Part shown: positions 41,502-50,017 of the stretch, in pieces
How positions within the stretch are numbered: the first letter of the stretch is position 1
Layout of the letters: each line of letters begins with the position of its first letter
Source: Burkholderiaceae bacterium 26
GTDB taxonomy: Bacteria > Pseudomonadota > Gammaproteobacteria > Burkholderiales > Burkholderiaceae
DNA: 64,000 nt
Reading direction: 5' to 3'
NCBI GenBank assembly: GCA_000955795.1
Contig: JYOB01000001.1
Coordinates: 208,301-272,300 of the forward strand
The notes under the pieces: model-generated
The model's database searches: none
What the model was told of the DNA's origin: nothing
The model's input: only the letters and a program-made list of their open reading frames with translations
Position numbers and translations under genes: made by a program

Positions 41502-42443
41502 ATGGAACATGTATTGGAGTCGCGGGTGAACGGCATGGGTGGTACGCCGTCACCGGCCCAGCCACAGCGCGCGCGGCGCTGGCTGCCCACGCTGCTGGTG
41601 TCGCCATCGGTGCTGGTTCTGCTGCTGTGGATGACGGTGCCGCTGGCGATGACGCTGTATTTCTCCGTCAGCCGCTACAACCTGCTCAACCCTGACCAGA
41701 CCGGCCTGGCGGGGCTCGACAACTACCGCTTCCTGATCGAAGACCCCGCCTTCTGGCCGGCCATCGGCAACACGTTGGTGTTGATCGGTTCGGTGCTTGT
41801 GATCAGCGTCGTGGCGGGCACGTTGCTGGCCGTGCTGTTCGACCAGCCGTTTGCGGGGCGCGTTGTGGCGCGCATTCTCGTGATCAGCCCGTTCTTTGTC
41901 ATGCCGACGGTGGCCGCGCTCATCTGGAAAAACATGATGCTGCACCCCGTGTACGGTCTGGCCGCGTGGGTGGCGCGCCTATTCGGTGTCGAGCCGGTGG
42001 ATTGGCTCGCGACGCAGCCGATGCTCTCCGTGATCATCATCGTTGCGTGGCAGTGGACGCCGTTTGCCTTCCTGATCCTGTTGACGGCACTGCAATCGCT
42101 CGACCCCGAGCAGAAGGAAGCCGCGCAACTCGACGGTGCGAGCCCCGTGCGCATCTTCTGGCACATCGTGCTGCCGCACCTGAAGCGTGCGATTGCCGTG
42201 GTGGTGATGATCGAGACCATCTTCCTGCTCTCGATCTTTGCCGAGATCCACACCACCACCGCCGGCGGCCCCGGCACGGCCACGACCAACCTCGCCTACT
42301 TCGTCTACAGCCTCGGCCTGCAGCAGTTCGACATCGGTATTGCGTCGGCCGGCGGCATCGTGGCCGTCGTACTGGCAAACGTGGTGGCGTTCTTCCTCGT
42401 CCGCATGTTGGCCCGCAACCTGAAGGGAGTGCACGAGCAATGA
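41502..42443 (+). CDS. mtlF: Polyol ABC transporter permease 1
   Basis: 313 aa, six membrane helices after a polar start. The EAA loop that contacts the ATPase is EAAQLDGASPVRIFWHIVLP. CAGGAGG lies just before the ATG. The stop overlaps the next start (ATGA). Confidence 0.93.
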   Translation: MEHVLESRVNGMGGTPSPAQPQRARRWLPTLLVSPSVLVLLLWMTVPLAMTLYFSVSRYNLLNPDQTGLAGLDNYRFLIEDPAFWPAIGNTLVLIGSVLVISVVAGTLLAVLFDQPFAGRVVARILVISPFFVMPTVAALIWKNMMLHPVYGLAAWVARLFGVEPVDWLATQPMLSVIIIVAWQWTPFAFLILLTALQSLDPEQKEAAQLDGASPVRIFWHIVLPHLKRAIAVVVMIETIFLLSIFAEIHTTTAGGPGTATTNLAYFVYSLGLQQFDIGIASAGGIVAVVLANVVAFFLVRMLARNLKGVHEQ

Positions 42444-43261
42444 GCGCCCTCACCTCAACTTGGCGCACGCGCCTTGCCGGTGCGCTGGCCTGGGCGATCG
42501 CCTTGGTGCTGTTCTTCCCGATCGCGTGGGCAGCGCTCACTGCCTTCAAGACCGAGCAGGACGCCTACACCCCCACGCTGTGGTTTACGCCCACGCTCGA
42601 CAGCTTCCGCGAGGTGCTGGAGCGCGCGCATTACCCGAGCTTTCTCTGCAACTCGCTGGCGGTGTCGATCCTCTCCACGCTGCTGGCGCTGGCGATTGCC
42701 ATTCCGGCGGGATATGCGATGGCGTTCTTCCCGAACAAGCGCACGCAGCAGGTGCTGCTGTGGATGCTGTCGACCAAGATGATGCCGGCCGTGGGCGTGC
42801 TGCTGCCGGTGTACCTGCTGGCGAAGACGGCGGGGCTGTTGGATTCCATCACCGCGCTCGTCATCGTCTACACGCTCGCCAACCTGCCGATTGCCGTGTG
42901 GATGGTCTTCACCTACTGCAACGACGTGCCGCGCGAGATTCTGGAGGCCGCGCGCATGGACGGCGCCAACCTCTGGCAAGAACTCGTCTACGTGCTGCTG
43001 CCGACGATGCTGCCGGGGCTCGCCTCCACCGCGCTGCTCCTGCTCATCCTGTCGTGGAACGAAGCGTTCTGGAGCCTGAACCTGACCAGCATCGATGCCG
43101 CGCCGCTCACCGTGTTCATTGCGTCGTACTCAAACCCCGAAGGGCTGTTCTGGGCGAAGCTGTCGGCGGCCTCGGTACTGGCGATTGCGCCGATCCTCGT
43201 GCTGGGTTGGCTGGCACAACGGCAACTTGTGCGCGGCCTGACATTCGGGGCCGTGAAATGA
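42440..43261 (+). CDS. mtlG: Polyol ABC transporter permease 2
   Basis: 273 aa, six helices, EAA loop EAARMDGANLWQELVYVLLP. Partner of MtlF in the inner membrane. The start at 42440 is in a four-base overlap with mtlF; its stop overlaps the HAD gene start (43258) in the same way. A longer in-frame extension upstream is not coding. Confidence 0.93.
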   Translation: MSALTSTWRTRLAGALAWAIALVLFFPIAWAALTAFKTEQDAYTPTLWFTPTLDSFREVLERAHYPSFLCNSLAVSILSTLLALAIAIPAGYAMAFFPNKRTQQVLLWMLSTKMMPAVGVLLPVYLLAKTAGLLDSITALVIVYTLANLPIAVWMVFTYCNDVPREILEAARMDGANLWQELVYVLLPTMLPGLASTALLLLILSWNEAFWSLNLTSIDAAPLTVFIASYSNPEGLFWAKLSAASVLAIAPILVLGWLAQRQLVRGLTFGAVK

Positions 43262-43974
43262 CGCCACACGCCAACGAATATGCCAACGAGCGCGCCCCCG
43301 CCTACCTGATCTGCGATTGCGACGGCGTGCTGATCGACAGCGAGTCGGTGGCGTTGCGCGCGCTGATCCGCACGCTGGGTCCGCACATACCGCACCTTTC
43401 ATCCGCCGCACTGGAAGACATGCTTGAACCGCGTCTGGGCATGAACACGATGGCACTGCTGAGCGAGTTGCAGAGCAGCATCGGCTTTCACCTGTCCGAC
43501 GCGCAACTGGCCACCGTGGTGGCTGATGTCGAACACGACTGCGCCACGCAATCGCAGCCGGTGCCCGGCATTGCCAACCTGCTCGCCACGCTGCCGCAGC
43601 CCAAGGCCGTCGCCAGCAACAGCAGCCGCCCGCGCATTGAAGCGAGCCTGCGCCGCGCCGGACTGCGCGAGCTGTTTGGCGAGCATATCTATAGCGCCTA
43701 CGAAACACCGCGGCCCAAACCGGCGCCTGACGTGTATCTCGCCGCGTGTGCGGGCCTGGGCGCCAGCCCCGCACAATGCCTAGTCATTGAAGACAGCGAC
43801 ACCGGCGTGCGTGCCGCCCGGGCCGCCGGCCTGACCGTATTCGGCTTTGCCGGCGTCGCGCATGTGCCGGCTGTCGCCACGCAGCGCCTGCTGGCTGCCG
43901 GCGCGCGGCACGTCTTTACCGACATGCGGGCACTGGCCGACGCGCTTTCTTCGACGCTCGCCACGCCCGCCTGA
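43258..43974 (+). CDS. HAD-family sugar-phosphate phosphatase within the polyol operon
   Basis: 238 aa. HAD motif I is CDCDGVLIDSES (nucleophile Asp in DxDG), motif II ASNSSR, and motif III/IV include KPAPDVYL and VIEDSDTGVRAA. This is the beta-phosphoglucomutase-like subgroup (HAD-IA). Likely substrates are sugar or polyol phosphates formed by side reactions of the kinases; a repair or detoxifying role is inference. Its insertion between mtlG and mtlK is not part of the P. fluorescens operon. Confidence 0.88.
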   Translation: MTPHANEYANERAPAYLICDCDGVLIDSESVALRALIRTLGPHIPHLSSAALEDMLEPRLGMNTMALLSELQSSIGFHLSDAQLATVVADVEHDCATQSQPVPGIANLLATLPQPKAVASNSSRPRIEASLRRAGLRELFGEHIYSAYETPRPKPAPDVYLAACAGLGASPAQCLVIEDSDTGVRAARAAGLTVFGFAGVAHVPAVATQRLLAAGARHVFTDMRALADALSSTLATPA

Positions 43975-44008
43975 TCCGCACACAGAACACGCCCAAGGAG
44001 ACCTCGCC

Positions 44009-45109
44009 ATGGCCAGCCTGACCCTGCGCAATCTGCAGAAGCGCTACGAGCAGAACACCGTCTTGCACGACATCAGCCTTGATATTGCCGATGGCGAATT
44101 CGTCGTCTTCGTCGGGCCATCGGGTTGTGGCAAATCGACATTGCTGCGCACGATTGCAGGCCTGGAAGACATCGACGGCGGCGACCTGCTGATCGGCGAT
44201 ACGCGCGTGAACGACGTGGTGCCCGCCAAGCGCGGCATTGCGATGGTGTTCCAGTCGTACGCGCTGTATCCGCACATGAGCGTGTACGACAACATGGCCT
44301 TCGGCCTAAAGCTGTCGGGCATGAAGCGCGAGGCCATCGACGCTGCCGTACGCCGCGCTGCCGAAGTCCTGCACATTGATGCGCTGCTCGACCGCAAGCC
44401 GCGCCAACTCTCCGGCGGTCAACGCCAGCGCGTGGCCATCGGCCGTGCCATCACCCGCGAACCGAAGGTCTTCCTGTTTGACGAGCCGCTCTCAAACCTG
44501 GATGCCGCATTGCGCGTGAAGATGCGCCTGGAGTTCGCCCGCCTGCACGACGCACTGAAGACCACCATGATCTACGTCACGCACGATCAGGTGGAAGCCA
44601 TGACGCTGGCCGACAAGATCGTCGTGCTGCGTGACGGACGGATCGAACAGGTGGGCTCTCCGCACACGCTGTATCACCACCCGGCCAGCCAGTTCGTGGC
44701 GGGCTTCATCGGCTCGCCCAAGATGAACTTCCTGCGTGGCACCGTCGAGCGTGCCGACGCGTCGGGCGTGGCCGTGGCGCTCGCGGGCGGCCAACAGCGG
44801 GTGGCCGTATCGCCGGGTGAGCTGCGTGCGGGGGATGCCGTCACGCTCGGCATCCGCCCGGAGCATCTGCATCTGGACGCGGGCGGCGCACTACAAGGCG
44901 CCGTCACGCATATCGAGTCCTTGGGCGACGTGGCTTATCTGCATGCCGATTGCGAAGCCGCGCAGGATGGCCTTGTGCTGCGTGTGCCGGAATCTACCAA
45001 GCTCGCGCATGGCAGCGCCATCACGTTGGCCGCGGATGCCACGCACTGCCACCTGTTCGATGCCGAGGGCCGCGCGCTGCCGCGCCTGCAAGCGCAACTG
45101 GCCGCCTGA
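44009..45109 (+). CDS. mtlK: Polyol ABC transporter ATPase
   Basis: 366 aa. Walker [11 protein letters not shown]-loop [10 protein letters not shown], signature LSGGQRQR, Walker [13 protein letters not shown], switch His in VTHDQVEAM, then a TOBE-type C-terminal domain (GIRPEHLHL). Belongs to the MalK/UgpC group. AAGGAG precedes ATG 44009. Confidence 0.95.
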   Translation: MASLTLRNLQKRYEQNTVLHDISLDIADGEFVVFVGPSGCGKSTLLRTIAGLEDIDGGDLLIGDTRVNDVVPAKRGIAMVFQSYALYPHMSVYDNMAFGLKLSGMKREAIDAAVRRAAEVLHIDALLDRKPRQLSGGQRQRVAIGRAITREPKVFLFDEPLSNLDAALRVKMRLEFARLHDALKTTMIYVTHDQVEAMTLADKIVVLRDGRIEQVGSPHTLYHHPASQFVAGFIGSPKMNFLRGTVERADASGVAVALAGGQQRVAVSPGELRAGDAVTLGIRPEHLHLDAGGALQGAVTHIESLGDVAYLHADCEAAQDGLVLRVPESTKLAHGSAITLAADATHCHLFDAEGRALPRLQAQLAA

Positions 45110-45137
45110 GGCGCACACCCCAACGTTGCACACGATC

Positions 45138-46553
45138 ATGCCTTCCCCCCACTCCTCTACCTGGCTGCACCTGGGTGCCGGCTCCTTTCATCGCGCGCAC
45201 CAGGCGTGGTATCTGCATCGCCTTCGCGAGACCGGCGACACGTCGTGGCGTTTGGCGCTGGCCAATATCCGCGACGATGCCGGCCCGCTGCTGCATGACC
45301 TTGCCGCTCAGCACGGCGCTTACACGCTGGAGACCGTCGACACCGCCGGGCATCGCGCGTACACGCGCATCCAATCCATCGATGCCGTCGTGCCGTGGGA
45401 TGCCGAACTCGCGGCGCTGTGCGAGATCGGGGCGGCGCCCGATACGCGCGTGATCTCCTTTACCGTGACGGAAGGCGGCTACTACCTCGACCAGCAGCAC
45501 CAGTTGGACGCGACGCAGCCAGACATCGCCCCTGACCTGCGCGGCGGTGCCTGCACGCTATACGGCGCGCTGGCCCGTCTGCTGCACCTGCGCTTGCAGC
45601 GCGGCGGCGCGCCCCTCACGCTGCTCAATTGCGACAACCTGCGCCACAACGGAGAACGCTTTCGCAGCGGCCTGCGCCAGTTCCTCTCGTTGCGCGGCAG
45701 GCCCGACGACAGCGGCCTCGTAGCATGGCTCGACGCACATGCCAGCACGCCCAACACGATGGTCGACCGCATCACACCACGCCCGACCGACGCGTTGCGC
45801 AATCGCGTGACCGCACAGACCGGCTGGCAAGACCGCTGCCCCGTGATGGCCGAAACCTTTGCGCAATGGGTGGTGGAAGACGATTTCCGCGCCGGGCGGC
45901 CCGCGCTCGAACGCGTGGGCGTCGAGTTCGTCCCTTCGGTGCTGCCGTACGAGGAAGCAAAGATCCGCGTGCTCAACGCCAGCCATAGCTGCATCGCCTG
46001 GGCCGGCACGCTGCTGGGGCTGCACACGATTGACGAAAGCGTTGCCGTGCCGTCCATCCAGCGCCTGGCGTGCGACTACGTGACCAACGATGTCATCCCG
46101 TGTCTCACGGCCAATCAGCCCAGCCCCATCGACCTGGCGGCCTACCGCGACACCGTGCTCGACCGGTTCGCCAATCCGCATATCGGCGACACCAACCAAC
46201 GCGTGGCAGCAGACGGCTTTTCGAAGATCCCCGGGTTCATCACGCCCACGCTGGCGGAGTCCTTTGCGCGCGGGCATGTGCCGCTTGCCACGGCGATGCT
46301 GCCGGCACTGTTCTTCGTATTTCTGGAGCGCTGGCATGCGGGCGCGCTGCCGTATGCCTATCAGGATGGCCAGTTCGATCCGGTTGCCGCGCACGCCATG
46401 CTCGCCGCAGACGACCCGGTTGCCGTGTACTGCCGGAACGCCGCACTGTGGGGCAATCTCGCGGGCACGGAAGCGCTCACCGGCCTTGTTCGCGACGCCA
46501 TCGAGCGCGTGCGGGCGTGGCTGGCAGTCGAACAAGCCGCAACGGCCGGTTAG
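45138..46553 (+). CDS. mtlD: Mannitol/arabinitol 2(4)-dehydrogenase (polyol-specific long-chain family)
   Basis: 471 aa, NAD-dependent. The family opening [20 protein letters not shown] binds NAD. The catalytic set Lys275-x4-Asn280-x2-His283 is in [16 protein letters not shown]. It oxidises mannitol to fructose, D-arabinitol to xylulose, or sorbitol to fructose; both a fructokinase and a xylulokinase follow, so it probably uses more than one polyol. It is the only dehydrogenase of the operon here. The D-arabinitol 4-dehydrogenase (DalD) reading is the main alternative. Confidence 0.9.
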   Translation: MPSPHSSTWLHLGAGSFHRAHQAWYLHRLRETGDTSWRLALANIRDDAGPLLHDLAAQHGAYTLETVDTAGHRAYTRIQSIDAVVPWDAELAALCEIGAAPDTRVISFTVTEGGYYLDQQHQLDATQPDIAPDLRGGACTLYGALARLLHLRLQRGGAPLTLLNCDNLRHNGERFRSGLRQFLSLRGRPDDSGLVAWLDAHASTPNTMVDRITPRPTDALRNRVTAQTGWQDRCPVMAETFAQWVVEDDFRAGRPALERVGVEFVPSVLPYEEAKIRVLNASHSCIAWAGTLLGLHTIDESVAVPSIQRLACDYVTNDVIPCLTANQPSPIDLAAYRDTVLDRFANPHIGDTNQRVAADGFSKIPGFITPTLAESFARGHVPLATAMLPALFFVFLERWHAGALPYAYQDGQFDPVAAHAMLAADDPVAVYCRNAALWGNLAGTEALTGLVRDAIERVRAWLAVEQAATAG

Positions 46554-46621
46554 TTGCCAACCAACGTATCAGCGGATTCGCGCGACAATCCACGGTTCAA
46601 GCAACCGGACCCGGCGGCCCC

Positions 46622-48121
46622 ATGTACCTCGGCATCGATCTCGGAACCTCGGAAGTCAAAGTGCTGCTGCTCGATGCAGCGGGCGCCATCGTCGGCACGG
46701 CGGGCGAGCCGCTCACCGTATCGCGACTGCATCCGGGCTGGGCCGAGCAGACGCCGGAGGACTGGTGGCAGGCCACCAGTGCAGCCGTCGGCAAACTGCG
46801 CAATGCGGCGCTGGAAGCCTTCGCCGCCACGCGCGCGATCGGCCTGTCGGGCCAGATGCACGGTGCGGTGCTGCTCGACGCACGCGACCGTGTGCTGCGC
46901 CCCGCCATGCTCTGGAACGACACGCGCAGCACCGCCGAATGCCTTGAACTCACCCGCCGTGTGCCAAACCTGCACACCGTCGCTGGCAACCTGGCGATGC
47001 CCGGTTTTACCGCGCCGAAGCTGCTGTGGAGCGCACGCCATGAGCCCGATGTGTTCAACGCGATCGATTGCGTGCTGCTGCCCAAGGACTACCTGCGCCT
47101 GCGCCTGACTGGCGAGCGCGCATCCGACCCATCGGACGCGGGCGGCACGCTCTGGCTGGACGTGGCACGGCGCACGTGGTCAGACGAACTGCTCGCCGCG
47201 ACGGGCTTGTCACGCCGCCAGATGCCGCGCCTGGTGGAAGGCAGCGCGCCCAGCGGCACGCTGCTGCCCGAGGTGGCCAATGCATGGGGCCTAGCGCATG
47301 ACGTCATCGTTGCCGGCGGCGGTGGCGACGGCGCGGCCAGCGCTGTGGGCATCGGCGCGACACAGCCCGGCGATGGCTTCCTGTCGCTGGGCACGTCGGG
47401 CGTGATCTTTGTCGTCAACGACCGTTTTCGCCCGAACCCTGCCCAAGCCGTGCACGCGTTCTGCCATGCGCTGCCGGGGCGTTGGCACCAGATGAGCGTG
47501 ATGCTGTCTGCGGCAAGCTGCCTGCGCTGGTTCTGCCGGCTGACGAGCGTGCCGGAAGCCACGCTGCTGCCGGAAATTGCCGCGCTGGCCGAATCTGAAC
47601 GCCAGTCAGCGCCGTTCTTCCTGCCCTATCTTTGCGGTGAGCGCACGCCGCACAACGACGCGTTTGCGCAAGGGCATTTCCACAACCTCACACACGCCAG
47701 CGACCGTGCCGCGCTCGGTTATGCCGTGATCGAGGGCGTCGCCTTCGGCATGGCGGATGGCCTGGACGCGTTGCGCGCAGCGGGCACGCAGGTTGCATCG
47801 CTGTCGTTTGTGGGCGGCGGCTCGCGCAGTCCGTTCTGGGCGCAGTTGCTGGCCGACACGCTCAACACCGAACTGACGACGCATGTCGGCAGCGAAGCCG
47901 GTGGTGCGCTCGGTGCCGCGCGCCTGGGCTGGATGGCCGACGGCGGCATCGAAGCGGCCGTCTGCGCCAAGCCACCCGTGCAAGCCACGTATCGGCCCGA
48001 TGCCGCACGCCACGCGCGGCTTGCTGAACGGCTATCGACATTCCGTGCGCTGTATCGGCGTGCGTCGCCGCTGCCGGTTACACCTTCCGCTCAAACGACT
48101 GACCTGCCATTGCCAGCATGA
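46622..48121 (+). CDS. mtlY: Xylulokinase
   Basis: 499 aa, FGGY family (XylB-like). It begins MYLGIDLGTSEVKVLLLDAA, with SGQMHGAVLLD, the ATP-binding LSLGTSGVIFV and the C-terminal VGGGSRSPFWAQLLAD. It phosphorylates D-xylulose made from arabinitol. The ATG lies 68 bp after mtlD with no strong ribosome-binding site. The stop overlaps the next start (ATGA). Confidence 0.93.
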   Translation: MYLGIDLGTSEVKVLLLDAAGAIVGTAGEPLTVSRLHPGWAEQTPEDWWQATSAAVGKLRNAALEAFAATRAIGLSGQMHGAVLLDARDRVLRPAMLWNDTRSTAECLELTRRVPNLHTVAGNLAMPGFTAPKLLWSARHEPDVFNAIDCVLLPKDYLRLRLTGERASDPSDAGGTLWLDVARRTWSDELLAATGLSRRQMPRLVEGSAPSGTLLPEVANAWGLAHDVIVAGGGGDGAASAVGIGATQPGDGFLSLGTSGVIFVVNDRFRPNPAQAVHAFCHALPGRWHQMSVMLSAASCLRWFCRLTSVPEATLLPEIAALAESERQSAPFFLPYLCGERTPHNDAFAQGHFHNLTHASDRAALGYAVIEGVAFGMADGLDALRAAGTQVASLSFVGGGSRSPFWAQLLADTLNTELTTHVGSEAGGALGAARLGWMADGGIEAAVCAKPPVQATYRPDAARHARLAERLSTFRALYRRASPLPVTPSAQTTDLPLPA

Positions 48122-49065
48122 CCGACTTCTTGTCATTGCCCCGCCTCGTCGTCTTTGGTGAAGCGCTGACTGATTTTCTGCACCAGGGCAACGGCCAGTG
48201 GCTCGCCCGGCCGGGCGGCGCGTGCTGGAATGTGGCGCGCGTGGCGGCGCGTCTGGGTGTGCCCACGGGCTACGCGGGCGCCATCAGCAACGACGTGTTC
48301 GGCGATGCGCTCTTCGCCGATTCCCAGGCGGCTGGCCTCGACCTGCGCTTTCTGCAGCGGGTCGACCGCTCGCCATTGCTGGCAATGGTCACGTCCACCC
48401 AGCCGCCGCACTATTTCTTCGTGGGCGATGACAGCGCCGATCTGCATTTCGATGCACACGCCCTGCCCGCCGGCTGGCAAACCGCCGTGGAGATCGCCCA
48501 CTTCGGCTGCATCAGCCTCGCGCGCGAGCCGCTGGGCAGCCGCCTGGTGACACTGGCCGAGACGCTGGCCGCGCAAGGCACGCGCATCACCTTCGACCCG
48601 AACTGGCGCACGGCGATGGACGCACCGCACTACGCGCCGCTGCTGCTGCGCATGGCCGCCATCGCGTCTGTCATCAAGGTGTCCGATGAAGATCTGCGCC
48701 AGCTTTTCCCCAGTGATGCTGATCCGCTGAGCACGCTGCGCACCCTCGCGCCGCAGGCCGACATCCTGCTCACGCTCGGGGCCGATGGCATGGAATGGCT
48801 GTCAGCAGCGCACCGAGGGCAAGACGATGCCCGTGTCGCACAACCGGCCTTTGCCGTGCCGGTGGCGGACACCGTCGGCTGCGGCGATGCCGCCATGGGA
48901 AGCTGGCTGGCGAGCCTGCTGCAATCGCCCGATGCGCCCGTGCAAGCGCATCTGCGCCAAGCCGCTGCAGCGGCTGCTTTCACAGCTACGCGCGCCGGCG
49001 CCTATGCGGGCACGCAAGAGGAAGTCGATGCACTGCTGCAGGCGCACGCCGCCTCGCACGCCTGA
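48118..49065 (+). CDS. mtlZ: Fructokinase (PfkB family)
   Basis: 315 aa. [17 protein letters not shown] is the first PfkB block; [14 protein letters not shown] is the second, with catalytic Asp257 in GCGD. It makes fructose-6-phosphate from the fructose released by the dehydrogenase. Last gene of the operon. Confidence 0.92.
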   Translation: MTDFLSLPRLVVFGEALTDFLHQGNGQWLARPGGACWNVARVAARLGVPTGYAGAISNDVFGDALFADSQAAGLDLRFLQRVDRSPLLAMVTSTQPPHYFFVGDDSADLHFDAHALPAGWQTAVEIAHFGCISLAREPLGSRLVTLAETLAAQGTRITFDPNWRTAMDAPHYAPLLLRMAAIASVIKVSDEDLRQLFPSDADPLSTLRTLAPQADILLTLGADGMEWLSAAHRGQDDARVAQPAFAVPVADTVGCGDAAMGSWLASLLQSPDAPVQAHLRQAAAAAAFTATRAGAYAGTQEEVDALLQAHAASHA

Positions 49066-49136
49066 GACCACTTGGCAGCGCGGCGCCGCATGCCACAATC
49101 TGCGCCGTCCGCGTTTTGATTGCTTCGGGGCCCGCT

Positions 49137-49469
49137 TTGGAACTGCTTCGCATTGCCTTGCTATTTGCCGTCACCGCCGTGGCGGAAATCGTCGGTTGCT
49201 ATCTGCCCTGGCTCGTGCTGCGTCAGGGCAAGCCGGTCTGGCTCTTACTGCCGGCGGCCGCCTCACTGGCGCTGTTTGCGTGGTTGCTGACATTGCACCC
49301 GACCGCCGCCGGCCGCACCTATGCCGCATACGGCGGCATGTATATCGCGGTGGCGCTGGTGTGGCTGCGCCTGGTCGACGGCGTGACGCTCACGCGCTGG
49401 GACATCGGCGGTGCGGCCATTGCGCTGACGGGCATGGCGGTGATCGCCCTGCAACCGCAGGCCAACTGA
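49137..49469 (+). CDS. YnfA/UPF0060 family membrane protein
   Basis: 110 aa, four membrane helices, starting at TTG 49137 with a GGGG run upstream. Features match E. coli Ynf[40 protein letters not shown] and [21 protein letters not shown]. Resembles small multidrug-resistance-like transporters; function is debated. It follows the polyol operon by 72 bp. Confidence 0.88.
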   Translation: MELLRIALLFAVTAVAEIVGCYLPWLVLRQGKPVWLLLPAAASLALFAWLLTLHPTAAGRTYAAYGGMYIAVALVWLRLVDGVTLTRWDIGGAAIALTGMAVIALQPQAN

Positions 49470-49611
49470 TCGAATTGCGCAGATATTTAGGTTTTCCTGA
49501 GCGAAACGGAACCCTAAGCCACCGCCAGGATCGGAGGGAGGATCATGGCTGCGGCCATCGCGCTGCGCGCCGGTCACCTACTCACCCAACCGTTCTGTTC
49601 TGGAGGCCACG

Positions 49612-49929
49612 ATGCCTGCCAACACCCTCAAACACCTTGTCGTGGCCGCGACGCTGGTGTCGGCAGCAATGTCCGCTTCGGCCCTGACCACGTCGACCTT
49701 CACATTCACCGATCAGGACCTGCAAGGGATGCTCGCGCACAGCCAGCCTCCGCAGCAGATCCAGCCGGCCAAAGCCGCCGAACCGGCGTCTCCTGACAGA
49801 CTACGCGTCGGGCTGAGCGATCCAAGCACGCAACTCGTGCTGCCCTGGTTCCTGGCGGATCTGGTGGAGGCCGTCAACCGGCGGGCCTCACCGCAGGACT
49901 TCGCGAAGAAGCTGCGGGACGGGATCTGA
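49612..49929 (+). CDS. Small exported protein, 105 aa
   Basis: Starts MPANTLKHLVVAATLVSAAM with a Sec signal ending ...MSASA; CTGGAGG precedes it. The mature chain is short, with a Pro/Gln linker (SQPPQQIQPAKAAEPASP) and an amphipathic C-terminal helix. No family recognised. An overlapping frame from 49545 with a strong GGAGGGAGG was considered and rejected as non-coding. Confidence 0.65.
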   Translation: MPANTLKHLVVAATLVSAAMSASALTTSTFTFTDQDLQGMLAHSQPPQQIQPAKAAEPASPDRLRVGLSDPSTQLVLPWFLADLVEAVNRRASPQDFAKKLRDGI

Positions 49930-49979
49930 TCAGCCCTCCCATTCACCGCCCTCACTTTCCGAAAGCAGGCGTCACGGTG

Positions 49980-49995
49980 CTGTATATTCATACAG
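49980..49995. promoter_or_regulatory. LexA (SOS) box
   Basis: CTGTATATTCATACAG fits the LexA consensus CTG-N10-CAG with an AT-rich core. It sits 22 bp before the GTG start of the UvrD-like helicase, exactly where an SOS operator is expected. Confidence 0.85.
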
Positions 49996-50017
49996 TTATT
50001 TTTTGTGACGCCCTGCC

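Noticed and set aside
49545-49796. 83-aa frame with a strong GGAGGGAGG upstream
   Set aside because: It overlaps the better-supported exported protein at 49612 in another frame and its composition (His, Arg, Gln rich) is that of a shadow frame.
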